NCBI GenBank assembly: GCA_963734275.1 | Contig: CAVTGO010000010.1 | Span: 186,001-250,000 of the forward strand | Length of the DNA stretch: 64,000 bases | From: CAVTGO01 sp963734275 | GTDB taxonomy: Bacteria; Actinomycetota; UBA4738; HRBIN12 | Reading direction: 5' to 3' | Shown: positions 53,424 through 62,667 of the stretch, in pieces | Layout of the letters: the number at the start of each line of letters is the position of its first letter | Numbering within the stretch: the first letter of the stretch is position 1 | Program-made: the position numbers and the translations under genes | The notes under the pieces: model-generated | Seen by the model: only the letters and a program-made list of their open reading frames with translations | Told to the model about the DNA's origin: nothing | Databases searched by the model: none

Positions 53424-55133
53424 TTAGGGAAGCGTCCCGACGAGCGTGAATACCGCGTCCTGACAGCCACCGGACAAGATCGTGCCCTCGCCGCGGATCT
53501 GGACCGCGCGCCAGGGTCCGTCGATCACCTCGGCGTCCACGACCTCGAAGCGCACGCGCATGACCCCCGGACCGCACGGCAGCTCACCGCTCACGACGCC
53601 GTCGTAGAACTTGCCCTGCCGCTGCAGGAAGCCCGTAACCGGCGTCCGGACGTCGACGTCGCACGGATGCGCCCCCGTCCGCGCTTCGCAGTTCCGGTCC
53701 ATCTCCCAGACCGTGTTCGTGGCCGAGCCGGCGCTCGCGTCCCCCTCGGGCGAGAACGTCAGATCCCAGGCTCCGAGGACGTGGGCCTCGGCGAGCGAGA
53801 GCACGTCGGGGTCCCCGGTCCCGCCGGTTGGGCCGGTCACCGCTCCTGTGGCGCCGGTGGCGCCGGTCTGCTGCCCGGTGGGTCCGCTCGCGTCGATCGC
53901 GGTATCGCCGGTGGCGCCGGTCGCATCCTGTCCGTCGTCGTCGCCACCCGAGAACACCAGGAAGCCGCCCAGCGCGAGCCCGGCGGCGAGGATCGCGCCG
54001 ACGAGGACCCCGATCGCCCGCCTGCGGCCTCCGCCATCGTCCGGCGGAGCGCCGGTGCCTCCGAGCGGGGGCGCCCGCGTCCCTGATCCCGAGGGCGGCG
54101 GTCCGGCCCAGGGCGTCTGCGTCCCCGATCCACCCGGAGGCGTTCCGCCCGTTGGCGGCATCGGCGGCGGCGCCGGGACGGTCACGCTCTCGCCGGAGAC
54201 GACCGGCGGGGACGAACACGGCGGCGCCTGGACCGCGCGCGTCGGTTCGGGCGGCGTGACGCCGGCCGCGGGCGTCGGCCCGCGCCCGAGCAGCGCCGAA
54301 CGCGCGCCGCGGGCCAGAGCGACGCAGTACGGGTAGCGCTCCTCCTTCTCCTTCGCCATGCCCGTCGCGAGCACCTCGTCGATCCCCGCGGGCAGATCGG
54401 GGCGGAGCTCTAGCACCGAGGGCGGCGGCTCAGACAGGTGCGAGAACAAAACAGCGGCGTCGTCGTCCTTGCGGTAGGGCGGGACCCCCGTGAGGCACTC
54501 GAAGAGCACGCACGCGAGGGCGTACTGGTCGGTCCTGCCGTCGACGCCCTTGCCCGTGATCTGCTCGGGGGCGACGTAGTCGATCGTCCCCATGAAGTAA
54601 CCGGTGCGCGTCAGCCCGCTCGTCTCCTCGGTGCGCTTGGTCAGCCCGAAGTCCGACAGGTAGGCGTGATCGGTGCCGTCGGTCCCCGCGCCGATCGCGA
54701 CGAGGATGTTGGCCGGCTTCACGTCGCGATGGACGAGGCCCTTCGCATGTGCGGAGTCGAGCGCCCCCGCGACCTGCGCGATGATCGAGACCGTCCGCTC
54801 CGCGTCCAGGCCACCCTGCTCCGCGATCAGGCGCTTCAGGTCGGTGGACTCGACGTAGCGCATCGCGATGAACAAGAGGTCGCCGTCCTCGCCGCCCTCG
54901 TAGATGGGGATGATGTTCGGGTGGTCTACGGAGGCAAGGCGCTCGGACTCGGCCGCGAAGCGCTGGCGGAACGACTCGTCCGCGGCCAGCTCGGGCGAGA
55001 GCACCTTCAGGGCGACCTTGCGCTTGAGACGGTCGTGCTCCGCCAGGTAGACGGCGGCCATCCCCCCGCGGCCGAGCAGGGTCTCGATGCGGTAGCCGGC
55101 GACGGTGTCTCCGGCCTCGAGGGATCGTGCCAC
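53424..55133 (-). CDS. PknB-type Ser/Thr kinase with collagen-like linker and extracellular domain
   Basis: A 569-residue transmembrane kinase. Kinase domain residues 12-275: glycine loop GRGGMAAVY, Lys43, HRD 135-137, DFG 161-163 (all intact). Juxtamembrane region of about 100 residues rich in Pro, Gly and Thr, a transmembrane helix at about 372-393 (IGVLVGAILAAGLALGGFLV), a collagen-like Gly-Ala-Thr stretch (about 406-440, TGATGATGAVTGPTGGTG) and a C-terminal extracellular domain of about 130 residues with four cysteines. The latter has no family I recognise. It stands between two phosphoesterase genes and the molybdenum hydroxylase. GTG start. Confidence 0.9.
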   Translation of the reverse strand: MARSLEAGDTVAGYRIETLLGRGGMAAVYLAEHDRLKRKVALKVLSPELAADESFRQRFAAESERLASVDHPNIIPIYEGGEDGDLLFIAMRYVESTDLKRLIAEQGGLDAERTVSIIAQVAGALDSAHAKGLVHRDVKPANILVAIGAGTDGTDHAYLSDFGLTKRTEETSGLTRTGYFMGTIDYVAPEQITGKGVDGRTDQYALACVLFECLTGVPPYRKDDDAAVLFSHLSEPPPSVLELRPDLPAGIDEVLATGMAKEKEERYPYCVALARGARSALLGRGPTPAAGVTPPEPTRAVQAPPCSSPPVVSGESVTVPAPPPMPPTGGTPPGGSGTQTPWAGPPPSGSGTRAPPLGGTGAPPDDGGGRRRAIGVLVGAILAAGLALGGFLVFSGGDDDGQDATGATGDTAIDASGPTGQQTGATGATGAVTGPTGGTGDPDVLSLAEAHVLGAWDLTFSPEGDASAGSATNTVWEMDRNCEARTGAHPCDVDVRTPVTGFLQRQGKFYDGVVSGELPCGPGVMRVRFEVVDAEVIDGPWRAVQIRGEGTILSGGCQDAVFTLVGTLP

Positions 55134-55168
55134 GACGGAAGGCTACGACGCCCGGGGCCGCGGGCGCG

Positions 55169-56623
55169 CTACGGCACCGGATCGAGGATCAGCGGCGGCA
55201 GCGGTTCCTGCGTGAAGTCGAACTCCCGCAGGAGGTTGCCGAGGATCGGCGACCTCCTCGCGCACCGTCGGCCGAGAGTCGGGCCGGCTGAGCGTGTCCG
55301 GGTCCAGGCGCTCGCCGCCGAGGAACAGGTCCTCGATCAGCCGCAGGTACGCGTCGAACGACAGCGTCTGCGAGTCGATCGTCCCGGCTTCGGCCCACGG
55401 GCTGATCATCAGGCCCGGCACGCGGATCCCGTAGCCGTTGCGATCCACGCGCGGCGGCTCGACGTGGTCGTAGAACCCGCCCCAGTCGTCCCACGTGAGG
55501 AAGATCGCGGTCTCCTCCCAGTCGGGCCCGCGCATGATCGCGTTGATGACCTTCGTCACGTGCCGCTGGCCCTTCCAGATCGGCTCGCCGGCGCCGCGGG
55601 TGCTCGCCCACGCCCGAGTACGGCATGATCCACGACACCTGCGGGAGCGTGCCGTCCGCCGCAGCCTCGAAGAACTCGGCGTGTCCCTGGATCCGGTCGA
55701 GCTGGTGCGTTCTCGCGGACCGTCGTGAACCACGGCAGCGGGTTCTGCTGGCTCACCGTCCGCTCGCGCGACCCGTCCGACGGAGCAGGGGTCGAAGGAG
55801 CACGTGTCGTCGCCCACGTAGTACGACCAGCGTCACGCCCTGCTCGTGCAGCAGGTACGTGATGTCGGTCCACGCCCAGATCGGCACGTCCTCGTGCGAC
55901 CGCTGGATCTGCGCCTCGTCCTTGAGCTCGAGGTCCGAGATGCAGCTCATCGGGTCGCGCGGGTCCTCGCACGTCGCGGCCCACGCGGAGACGAGGAACA
56001 GGTGCGCCGGCAGCGTCCACGAGTCGGCCGGCGCGAACATGTGGTCCTGCAGGACGAAGCGCTTCGCGTACGTCCAGTAGTTCGGGATCGTCCGCTCGCG
56101 TGTGGTAGCTCATCACGTCGGGCTGCCCGTCGGGACCGAGGTAGCGTCCGGCAGCCGCGGTCCGAGCGGTGGTCGGCGCAGTGGATCGGGCCGTCGACCG
56201 CCGTGCGGATGAAGCCATCCATCCGGCCGCCGTTCACGTCGGCCCGCGAGTGCCGCCAGCCGTGCGGGCCGCCTTCCTGCAACTGGCTCGTCGTGCGGTA
56301 GGGCACCGCGCACCTGCCGAGCACCGGATCGGGCGCGCACACGGTCGGGTCGCCCCGCGGCGTTCATCGGGATCCCCTCGGCGCCGGGGAACGTGCCGAA
56401 GTAGTGATCGAACGAGCGGTTCTCTTGGACGATGAACACCAGGTGCTTCAGGTGGAGCCTGGCCTGATCGAGCCTCGTGAGCGTGCCGCCCGGCGAGGGC
56501 GTCGGTCCCGCGGCGTCCGGCCGTCGCGATGCCGGGCGATCCGCCGCCGTCCCCGCTCCGGCTGCAGGCGGCCGCGACCAGGACGCAGAGCGCGGTCGCG
56601 GCGACGACCCGTCGGCCCCTCAT
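55169..56623 (-). pseudogene. Phosphoesterase-family lipoprotein (copy A), multiple apparent indels
   Basis: Family PF04185 (bacterial phospholipase C / acid phosphatase). Signal and lipobox (ALCVLVAAACSRS) from ATG 56623, then the catalytic start FIVQENRSFDHYFGTFPGAE and the late metal-site motif TWDDWGGFYDHVEPPRV. The reading frame changes at least six times (around 56505, 56360, 56155, 56100, 55815, 55780, 55600, 55240). Each segment aligns with the intact paralogue at 61-62.5 kb, ending LPPLILDPVP at the TAG 55169-55171. As given it cannot encode a full protein. Probably an indel-error zone; loss of function is the alternative. Confidence 0.8.
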
Positions 56624-58128
56624 CGCGCCGCCGTCCGCGAGCGGCGTCGGGTCCAGGATCATCGGCGGGATCGGGTCCTGGGAGAAGTCGAACTCGTCGC
56701 CGCAGGTCGCCGAGGATCGCGACCTCCTCCCGTACCGTCGGTCGCGAGTCGGGACGACCGTCGGTCTCGGGGTCCAGGCGCTGCGCCGTCGCAGGAACAG
56801 GTCCTCGATGAGCTTCAGGTAGGCGTCGAACGCCGAGCACCTGCGAGTCGATCGTGCCGGCCTCGGCCCAGGGGCTGATCATGAAGGCCGGGACGCGGAT
56901 CCCGTAGCCGTTCTCGTCCACCCGCGGCGGCTCGACGTGGTCGTAGAACCCGCCCCAGTCGTCCCAGGAGACGAAGATCGCCGTCCGGTACCACAGCGGG
57001 CTGCGCATGATCGCGTTGATCACCTGCGTGACGTGCGCCTGGCCCTTCGTGAGCGGCGCCCCGTTCCCCGGGTGCTCGCTGTTACGCCCGCTCGGCATCA
57101 CCCACGACACGGTGGGCAAGCGTGCCGTCCTCGACGGCGTCGTAGAACTCAACGTGCGTCTGGATGCGGTCGTGCGTGTCCTGCTCGTGGACGGTGGTGA
57201 ACGACGGCAGCGGGTTCTGCGCCGGCGGGGTGCCGCGCCCGTCGCCGACGCGCTGGCAGAAGTTGTCCGGGTTCAGGCACGTGTCGTTGCCGACGTAGTA
57301 GCCCCAGCTCACGTCCTCGCGCGTCAGCAGGTACGTGATGTCGGTCCACGCGTAGATCGGCGGGTGCTCGCCGTGGCGCTGGAGGTCGACCACACCGTCG
57401 AGCTCGAGGTCCGACGCTGCAGCTCATCGGGTCGTGTGGATCCTCGCACGAGGCCGCCCACGCGGAGACGAGGAAGAGGTGCGAGGGCAGCGTCCACGAG
57501 TCCGCTGGCGCGAAGAACCGGTCCTGCAGCACGAACTCGCTCGGCGTACGTCCAGTAGTTCGGGATCTCGCTCGCCGTGTGGTACCCCATCACGTCCGGC
57601 TGACCCTGCGGGCCGAGATACTCCTCGCAGCGGACCGCGTCTCGATTGTGGGCGCAGAAGTTCGGGCCGTTCGTGAGCGTCTCGACGAAGCCGTCCATCG
57701 CCCCGTCGTTCACGTCGTTGACCGAGTGCGGGTGCCCGTGCGGCCCACCGTTGTCCACGAGCGAGCGGTCGTGGTACGGGCGGACGCAGGTTCCGAGGAC
57801 GGGATCCGGGTTGCACACCGTCGGGCCGGCCGTTCCGCATCGGGATCCCGTCGGCGCCGGGGAACGTGCCGAAGTAGTGATCGAACGAGCGATTCTCCTG
57901 GACGATGAACACGACGTGCTCGATGTTGTCGAAGCCCTTCAACTTGGGCGGCGGCTCGGGGAGCGTGGGCTCCGGGCTCGAGGCGGACCCGCCGGCCGAG
58001 GGACCCGACGGCTCCGAGAGGCCCGGGCCGGGCCCGGCCGCCGTCGAGGTGCACGCGACGGAGAGCAGCACGCAGACGGCCGCAGCGGCGGCGAGGCGAC
58101 GGAGGATGTTCGTGCGGGCCGGGGCCAT
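56620..58128 (-). pseudogene. Phosphoesterase-family lipoprotein (copy B), multiple apparent indels
   Basis: Second tandem paralogue. ATG 58128 begins a signal peptide with lipobox (AVCVLLSVACTS) and then FIVQENRSFDHYFGTFPGAD, PDPVLGTCVRPYHDRS, YLGPQGQPDVMGYHTASE, ADSWTLPSHLFLVSAWAA and SWDDWGGFYDHVEPPRV, with frame changes near 57838, 57540, 57417, 57115, 56842, 56785 and 56702. Its likely TGA at 56620-56622 overlaps the copy A ATG. Enzymes of this family cleave phosphate esters, including phospholipids, outside the cell; both copies would act on the surface. The broken frame is probably artefactual. Confidence 0.8.
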
Positions 58129-58183
58129 GAACGGCCCGAGCCTACCAACCGCCTCGCGGCGGGGAGCCTCGGGCGGCGCTCGA

Positions 58184-58189
58184 TAGGAT
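58184..58189 (+). promoter_or_regulatory. Candidate -10 element for isocitrate dehydrogenase
   Basis: TAGGAT, 35 bases before the GTG start of the icd gene, in the gap between copy B and icd. A ribosome site GAGGAG lies between it and the start. Confidence 0.35.
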
Positions 58190-58224
58190 GACCGCCGATC
58201 GATCCCGACCCTCGAGGAGCCCGC

Positions 58225-59682
58225 GTGGACGCGCCCGGATCCGGCACCATCCCCGTCACGCTGATCCCCGGCGACGGCATCGGTCCCGAGTGCGTCGAGG
58301 CCGCCCGCCGCATCGTCGAGGCCGCCGGAGCCCCGATCGATTGGGAGGTGCAGGAGGCGGGCGCGGCGGTGTTCCAGAAGGGCGTGGCGTCCGGCGTGCC
58401 GCCCGAAACGATGGACTCGATCACGCGCACACGCGTCGCGCTGAAGGGGCCGCTCGAGACGCCGGTGGGGTTCGGCGAGAAGAGCGCGAACGTGACGCTC
58501 CGCAAGCTGTTCGAGACCTACGCGAACGTCCGACCCGTGCGCGAGATGCCCGGCGTGACCACCCCGTACAGCGGGCGCGGCATCGACCTCGTGATCGTGC
58601 GGGAGAACGTGGAGGACCTGTACGCCGGCATCGAGTACATGCAGACCCCCGGCGTGGCGCAGGCGTTGAAGCTGATCAGCGTGAAGGGATGCGAGAAGAT
58701 CTCGCGGTTCGCGTTCGAGTACGCCCGGAGCGAGGGCCGCACGAAGGTCGCCTGCGCGACGAAGGCCAACATCATGAAGTTCAGCGAGGGCACGCTGAAG
58801 CGCGTGTTCGAGCGGGTGGCGCCCCACTACCCCGAGATCGAGTCGTGGCACGTGATCGTGGACAACTGCGCGCACCAGCTGGTGAAGCGACCGGAGCAGT
58901 TCGAGGTCATCACCACCACGAACATGAACGGCGACATCCTCTCGGACCTCACCAGCGCGCTGATCGGCGGGCTCGGGTTCGCGCCCTCGGCCAACATCGG
59001 CAACGAGGTGGCGATCTTCGAGGCCGTGCACGGTTCGGCCCCCAAGTACGCGGGCAAGGACGTCATCAACCCGACGGCCGTGATCCTGTCGGCGGTGCTG
59101 ATGCTGCGCTACCTCGGCTTCGTCGAGCAGGCCTCGGCGATCGAGCACGCCGTGTTCGTGACCCTCGAGTCGGGCGCACTGACCGGCGACGTCGTGGGTT
59201 ACGACCGCGGCACGCCGACGAGCGCGTACACGGAGGCCATCATCGGGAACCTCGGCAAGCACACCGAGAACTGGACGATCCGCGAGGTGCGTCCGCTGCA
59301 GCTCCCGAAGCTCGATCCGGCGCCCGACTACGTGAAGCCCTCGAGCCGCGCGGTCGTGGGGCTGGACGTGTTCGTCGAGTCCCCGCTGTCGGCGACCGAG
59401 CTCGGCGCGTCGCTCATGGAACTCACGAGCGAGACGCGCCTGTCGCTGAAGATGATCTCGAGCCGCGGCACGAAGGTGTTCCCGCCCACCGGCGCGATGA
59501 CCGAGACGGGCGACCACTTCCGGTGCCGGTTCATCATCAAGGAGAGCCCCGGCGACCTGCCCGACGAGGACGTGAACCAGCTCCTGACCAGGATCTCGCG
59601 GCGCCACTCGTGGATGCATATCGAGAAGCTGCAGGAGTTCGACGGCGAGCTCGGGTTCACGCGTGACCAGGGCGAGAACTAG
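58225..59682 (+). CDS. icd: Isocitrate dehydrogenase, long Thermus-type form
   Basis: A 485-residue decarboxylating dehydrogenase that makes 2-oxoglutarate. The start IPVTLIPGDGIGPECVEAA and the Mg/isocitrate site YANVRPVREMPGV and IVRENVEDLYAGIEYMQTPG are intact, as is the metal-binding region DNCAHQLVKRPEQFEV. A C-terminal extension of about 140 residues (from about 345, VFVESPLSATELGASLMELT) makes it resemble the Thermus thermophilus enzyme rather than E. coli Icd. It is divergent from copy B and overlaps the RTX gene by 20 bases. Confidence 0.9.
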   Translation: MDAPGSGTIPVTLIPGDGIGPECVEAARRIVEAAGAPIDWEVQEAGAAVFQKGVASGVPPETMDSITRTRVALKGPLETPVGFGEKSANVTLRKLFETYANVRPVREMPGVTTPYSGRGIDLVIVRENVEDLYAGIEYMQTPGVAQALKLISVKGCEKISRFAFEYARSEGRTKVACATKANIMKFSEGTLKRVFERVAPHYPEIESWHVIVDNCAHQLVKRPEQFEVITTTNMNGDILSDLTSALIGGLGFAPSANIGNEVAIFEAVHGSAPKYAGKDVINPTAVILSAVLMLRYLGFVEQASAIEHAVFVTLESGALTGDVVGYDRGTPTSAYTEAIIGNLGKHTENWTIREVRPLQLPKLDPAPDYVKPSSRAVVGLDVFVESPLSATELGASLMELTSETRLSLKMISSRGTKVFPPTGAMTETGDHFRCRFIIKESPGDLPDEDVNQLLTRISRRHSWMHIEKLQEFDGELGFTRDQGEN

Positions 59683-61072
59683 CGCGGTCGCGGCCGCGAC
59701 CCTGCTGGTCGCCGGCGTCCTCTCGCTCGCTCCCCCGGCACCCGCTCAGACGGCGGCGTGCCGCGGCCGCTCGGCGACGATCGTCGGGACGGCAGGGAAC
59801 GAAGAGCTCCGCGGCACCGCCGGCGACGACGTGATCGCCGGCCTGGGCGGGAACGACGTCCTGCACGGGATGCGCGGCGACGACGTCGTGTGCGGCGGCG
59901 GCGGCCAGGACAGCCTGATCGGTCGCGAGGGCGACGACGTGCTCGACGGCGGGGCCGGCGACGACGGGGTGTTCGGCGTCGGCGGCGACGACCGGCTGTT
60001 CGGCGGCCCGGGACGCGACCTGATCACCAGCGGCGGAGGCGCGAGCGGCCGGGACCTGCTGTCGGGCGGCCCGGGCAACGACTACCTTCACGTGAACGAG
60101 GGACCGGGCCCCGACCGCCTGCTCGGCGGGGCGGGGAACGACGTCCTCGAGGACGCCTGGGACACGGCCGACCTCGTCGGCGGCGAGGGCGACGACGCCC
60201 TCCTCGGCCTCGACGGCGACGACCGCCTGTCTGGCGGCCCCGGCGCAGATCGCCTCTACGGCGGCAACGGCGACGACCGTCTGCGCGGCGACGGGGGCGA
60301 CGACCTCCTCGATCCGGGCGCCGGCCGCGAGGGCTCGAGCGGCGGCGCGGGAGAGGACCTGTGCATGCGCGGCCGACGCTGTGAACGGAGGCCCGACAGG
60401 GTCGCGTTCGTGCCCTTCGCGCGCGTCCGGTGCGGGGGGCTCGTTCCGACCGTCCTCGGCTCGCCGCGGGGCGACGTCATCGTCGGAACCGACGGCCGCG
60501 ACGTGATCGCAGGACTCGGGGGCGCCGACCGGATCTCGGGCCTCGCCGGCGACGACGTGGTCTGCGGCGCCGGAGGTCGTGACGCCGTCACCGGCGGCTC
60601 CGGCGGGGACGACCTGCGCGGCGGCCGCGGCGACGACGGGCTGTTCGGCGACGCGGGGGTGGACCGCATCGACGGCGGGGCCGGGAACGACGTCGCCGTC
60701 GCGGGCTACCCCGACGCCGAACCGAACCGCCTGCTGGGTGGCCCCGGCGACGACGTGTTGATCGGCGCGGGCGGGCCGGACCGGCTGGCGGGCGGTTCGG
60801 GCGACGACACGATCTACGGCGGGCGCCTCGACGACGCGATCCTCGGCGGGGCGGGGCGAGACGTCGCCTACGGCAGCGACCAGGACGACCGGATGCGGGG
60901 CGGCGCCGGGCGGGACCGTTTCACCGGCGGGTTCGGCGACGACGCGATCCTCGGCGGCTCGGGCGCCGACATCGTGGACGGCCACCAGGGCCGGGATCGC
61001 GTCGCCGGCAACCTCGGGGAGGATGTGTGCCTCAACGCCGGATCCGCCGAGGGGTGCGAGTCCGCGGCCTGA
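59663..61072 (+). CDS. Secreted RTX-like calcium-binding repeat protein
   Basis: A 469-residue protein with a Sec-type signal peptide (about residues 1-30, ending APAQTAA) and about twenty glycine-aspartate nonapeptides of the GGxGxDxUx type (GGAGDDGVFGVGGDDRL, GGNGDDRLRGDGGDDLL). The array has two halves, each beginning with a Cys-containing segment: GDDVVCGGGGQDSL and GDDVVCGAGGRDAV, so it arose by internal duplication. Family members fold as parallel beta rolls around calcium. No catalytic domain is seen and no type I secretion genes lie nearby. GTG start overlaps icd. Confidence 0.88.
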   Translation: MTRARTSAVAAATLLVAGVLSLAPPAPAQTAACRGRSATIVGTAGNEELRGTAGDDVIAGLGGNDVLHGMRGDDVVCGGGGQDSLIGREGDDVLDGGAGDDGVFGVGGDDRLFGGPGRDLITSGGGASGRDLLSGGPGNDYLHVNEGPGPDRLLGGAGNDVLEDAWDTADLVGGEGDDALLGLDGDDRLSGGPGADRLYGGNGDDRLRGDGGDDLLDPGAGREGSSGGAGEDLCMRGRRCERRPDRVAFVPFARVRCGGLVPTVLGSPRGDVIVGTDGRDVIAGLGGADRISGLAGDDVVCGAGGRDAVTGGSGGDDLRGGRGDDGLFGDAGVDRIDGGAGNDVAVAGYPDAEPNRLLGGPGDDVLIGAGGPDRLAGGSGDDTIYGGRLDDAILGGAGRDVAYGSDQDDRMRGGAGRDRFTGGFGDDAILGGSGADIVDGHQGRDRVAGNLGEDVCLNAGSAEGCESAA

Positions 61073-61073
61073 A

Positions 61074-62486
61074 TCAGGGCCGCGGATCGAGGATCAACGG
61101 CGGCAGCGGCTCCTGCGAGAAGTCGAACTCCCGCCGCAGCTCGCCCAGGATCGCGACCTCCTCGCGAACCGTGGGACGGGGATCGGGCCGCCCGTCGGTC
61201 TTCGGGTCGAGGCGCTGCCCGTCGAGGAACCGGTCCTCGATGAACTTGAGATAGGAGTCGAACGTGAGGATCTGGTGGTCGATCGTCCCGGACTTGACCC
61301 ACGGACTGATCGTGATCCCGGGCACCCGCAGGCCATAGCCGTTCTCGTCCACCCGCGGCGGGTCCACGTGGTCGTAGAACCCGCCCCAATCGTCCCACGT
61401 GAGGAAGATCGCGGTGGACTCCCAGTCCGGCCCCCGCATCACCGCGTTCACGATGCGCGTCACGTACGCCTGGCCGGTCGTGATCGGCACGCGCGTCGTC
61501 GGATGCTCGCTCGCACGGTTGCCGGGCAGCACCCACGACACGGAGGGCAGCCGTCCCGACTGCGCCCGGCGGATGAACGCCCGATGGTCGCGGAAGTTCT
61601 CGAGTGCCCCCGGCGACAGGTCGGTGAACCCCGGGAGCGGGTTCTTGCCTGAGGGCGTGGCGCCCCACCGCCCGGGCTCCTTGGCGCACGGTCGCTCGAT
61701 GCAGGTGCCTTCGCCTACGAACACGCCCCAGCTCACGTCATCGCGGTCGAGGAGCCACGTGATGTCCGTCCAGGCGTAGACGGGCTCCTCGCCGTAGCGG
61801 AAGAAGTCCTCCTTGTCGGTGAGCTCGATGTCCGATCGGCAGCTCATCGGGTCCGAAGGATCGCTGCACGAGGCCGACCAGGCGGAGAACAGGAACAGGT
61901 GAGCCGGCAGCGTCCACGAGTCGGTAGGCGCGAACATGCGGTCCTGGAGCAGGAACGTCTCGGCGTACGCCCAGTAGTTCGGGATCTCGCGGTCGGTGAC
62001 GTAGCTCATGACGTCGGGCTGGCCCTGCGGTCCGAGGTAAGCCCTGCACCCGGGCTGCTCGCGGCGGGCGGCGCACCGGCTCCCGCTCGCGGCTGCGACG
62101 ACGAACCCGTTCATCCTGCCGCCGTTCACGTCGGCGAGCGCGGCCGGATGGTCGTGCGGACCGGCTTGCTGGATCAACGAGCGCGTGTGGTACGGCCGCG
62201 CGCACCGGCCGAGCACGGGATCGGGGATGCAGACGTCGATCTTCCCGTCCTTCCTCGGGAAGCCGTCGGCCCCCGGGAACGTCCCGAAGTAGTGATCGAA
62301 CGAGCGGTTCTCCTGCACGATGAAGATCAGGTGATCGAGCTTCTCGATGCCGCGCGGGCGCTTGCCGCCCTGCCCGGCTCCTCGCGGTTCACCCTTGGCG
62401 CGCGGGTCGTCGAGCCCGGTGCAGGCGGCCGCCACGCCGGCGAGGGCGACCACCAGCGCGAGGGCGACGAGCGACCGTCGGGGCAT
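61074..62486 (-). CDS. Phosphoesterase-family lipoprotein (copy C), intact
   Basis: A 470-residue lipoprotein (lipobox LAGVAAACTG) with an intact phosphoesterase domain (PF04185). Catalytic metal-site stretch IVQENRSFDHYFGTFPGADG near the start, DVNGGRMNGFVVAA, ADSWTLPAHLF-like TDSWTLPAHLFLFSAW, and TWDDWGGFYDHVDPPRVDEN. This group includes phospholipase C and acid phosphatase AcpA; substrate cannot be stated. It guides the reconstruction of copies A and B. Tail-to-tail with the RTX gene (one base apart). ATG at 62486. Confidence 0.93.
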   Translation of the reverse strand: MPRRSLVALALVVALAGVAAACTGLDDPRAKGEPRGAGQGGKRPRGIEKLDHLIFIVQENRSFDHYFGTFPGADGFPRKDGKIDVCIPDPVLGRCARPYHTRSLIQQAGPHDHPAALADVNGGRMNGFVVAAASGSRCAARREQPGCRAYLGPQGQPDVMSYVTDREIPNYWAYAETFLLQDRMFAPTDSWTLPAHLFLFSAWSASCSDPSDPMSCRSDIELTDKEDFFRYGEEPVYAWTDITWLLDRDDVSWGVFVGEGTCIERPCAKEPGRWGATPSGKNPLPGFTDLSPGALENFRDHRAFIRRAQSGRLPSVSWVLPGNRASEHPTTRVPITTGQAYVTRIVNAVMRGPDWESTAIFLTWDDWGGFYDHVDPPRVDENGYGLRVPGITISPWVKSGTIDHQILTFDSYLKFIEDRFLDGQRLDPKTDGRPDPRPTVREEVAILGELRREFDFSQEPLPPLILDPRP

Positions 62487-62496
62487 CGTGGCGGCG

Positions 62497-62502
62497 ACCC
62501 TA
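62497..62502 (-). promoter_or_regulatory. Candidate -10 element for phosphoesterase copy C
   Basis: TAGGGT on the minus strand, ending ten bases before the ATG of copy C. Fits the TAGNNT pattern. Confidence 0.35.
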
Positions 62503-62567
62503 ACAGTCGTCCTGCCAAGGGACGGAACCCCTGGTTGCTACACTTCTCGCCGGCCGAGCACGAGTGC

Positions 62568-62640
62568 GGTCCCATCGTCTAGGGGCCTAGGACACCACCC
62601 TCTCAAGGTGGAGACACGGGTTCGAATCCCGTTGGGACTA
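62568..62640 (+). tRNA. tRNA-Glu (anticodon CTC)
   Basis: Acceptor GGTCCCA pairs with TGGGACT (a G-T at the first pair), anticodon stem CACC/GGTG with loop CTCTCAA (anticodon CTC reading GAG), T stem ACGGG/CCCGT with TTCGAAT loop. CCA is not encoded; the gene is followed by CTAAAC. The D-arm TCGTCTAGGGGCCTAGGA is typical for tRNA-Glu. Confidence 0.92.
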
Positions 62641-62667
62641 CTAAACAAGTCATAGGACGTCGATGCG

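Noticed and set aside
57424..59619. A minus-strand open frame of 731 codons over icd and copy B
   Set aside because: Only its last third is phosphoesterase copy B; the rest mirrors the icd gene on the other strand and has no protein-like features.
59800..61000. CRISPR-like regular repeats
   Set aside because: The periodic GGCGGCGACGAC-like pattern encodes glycine-aspartate repeats; units vary and there are no spacers.
62538..62667. C-terminal residues reading NGIRTRVSTLRGWCPRPLDD
   Set aside because: This is the translated antisense of tRNA-Glu, a common false protein end; the true membrane protein stops at 62668 after a frame correction.
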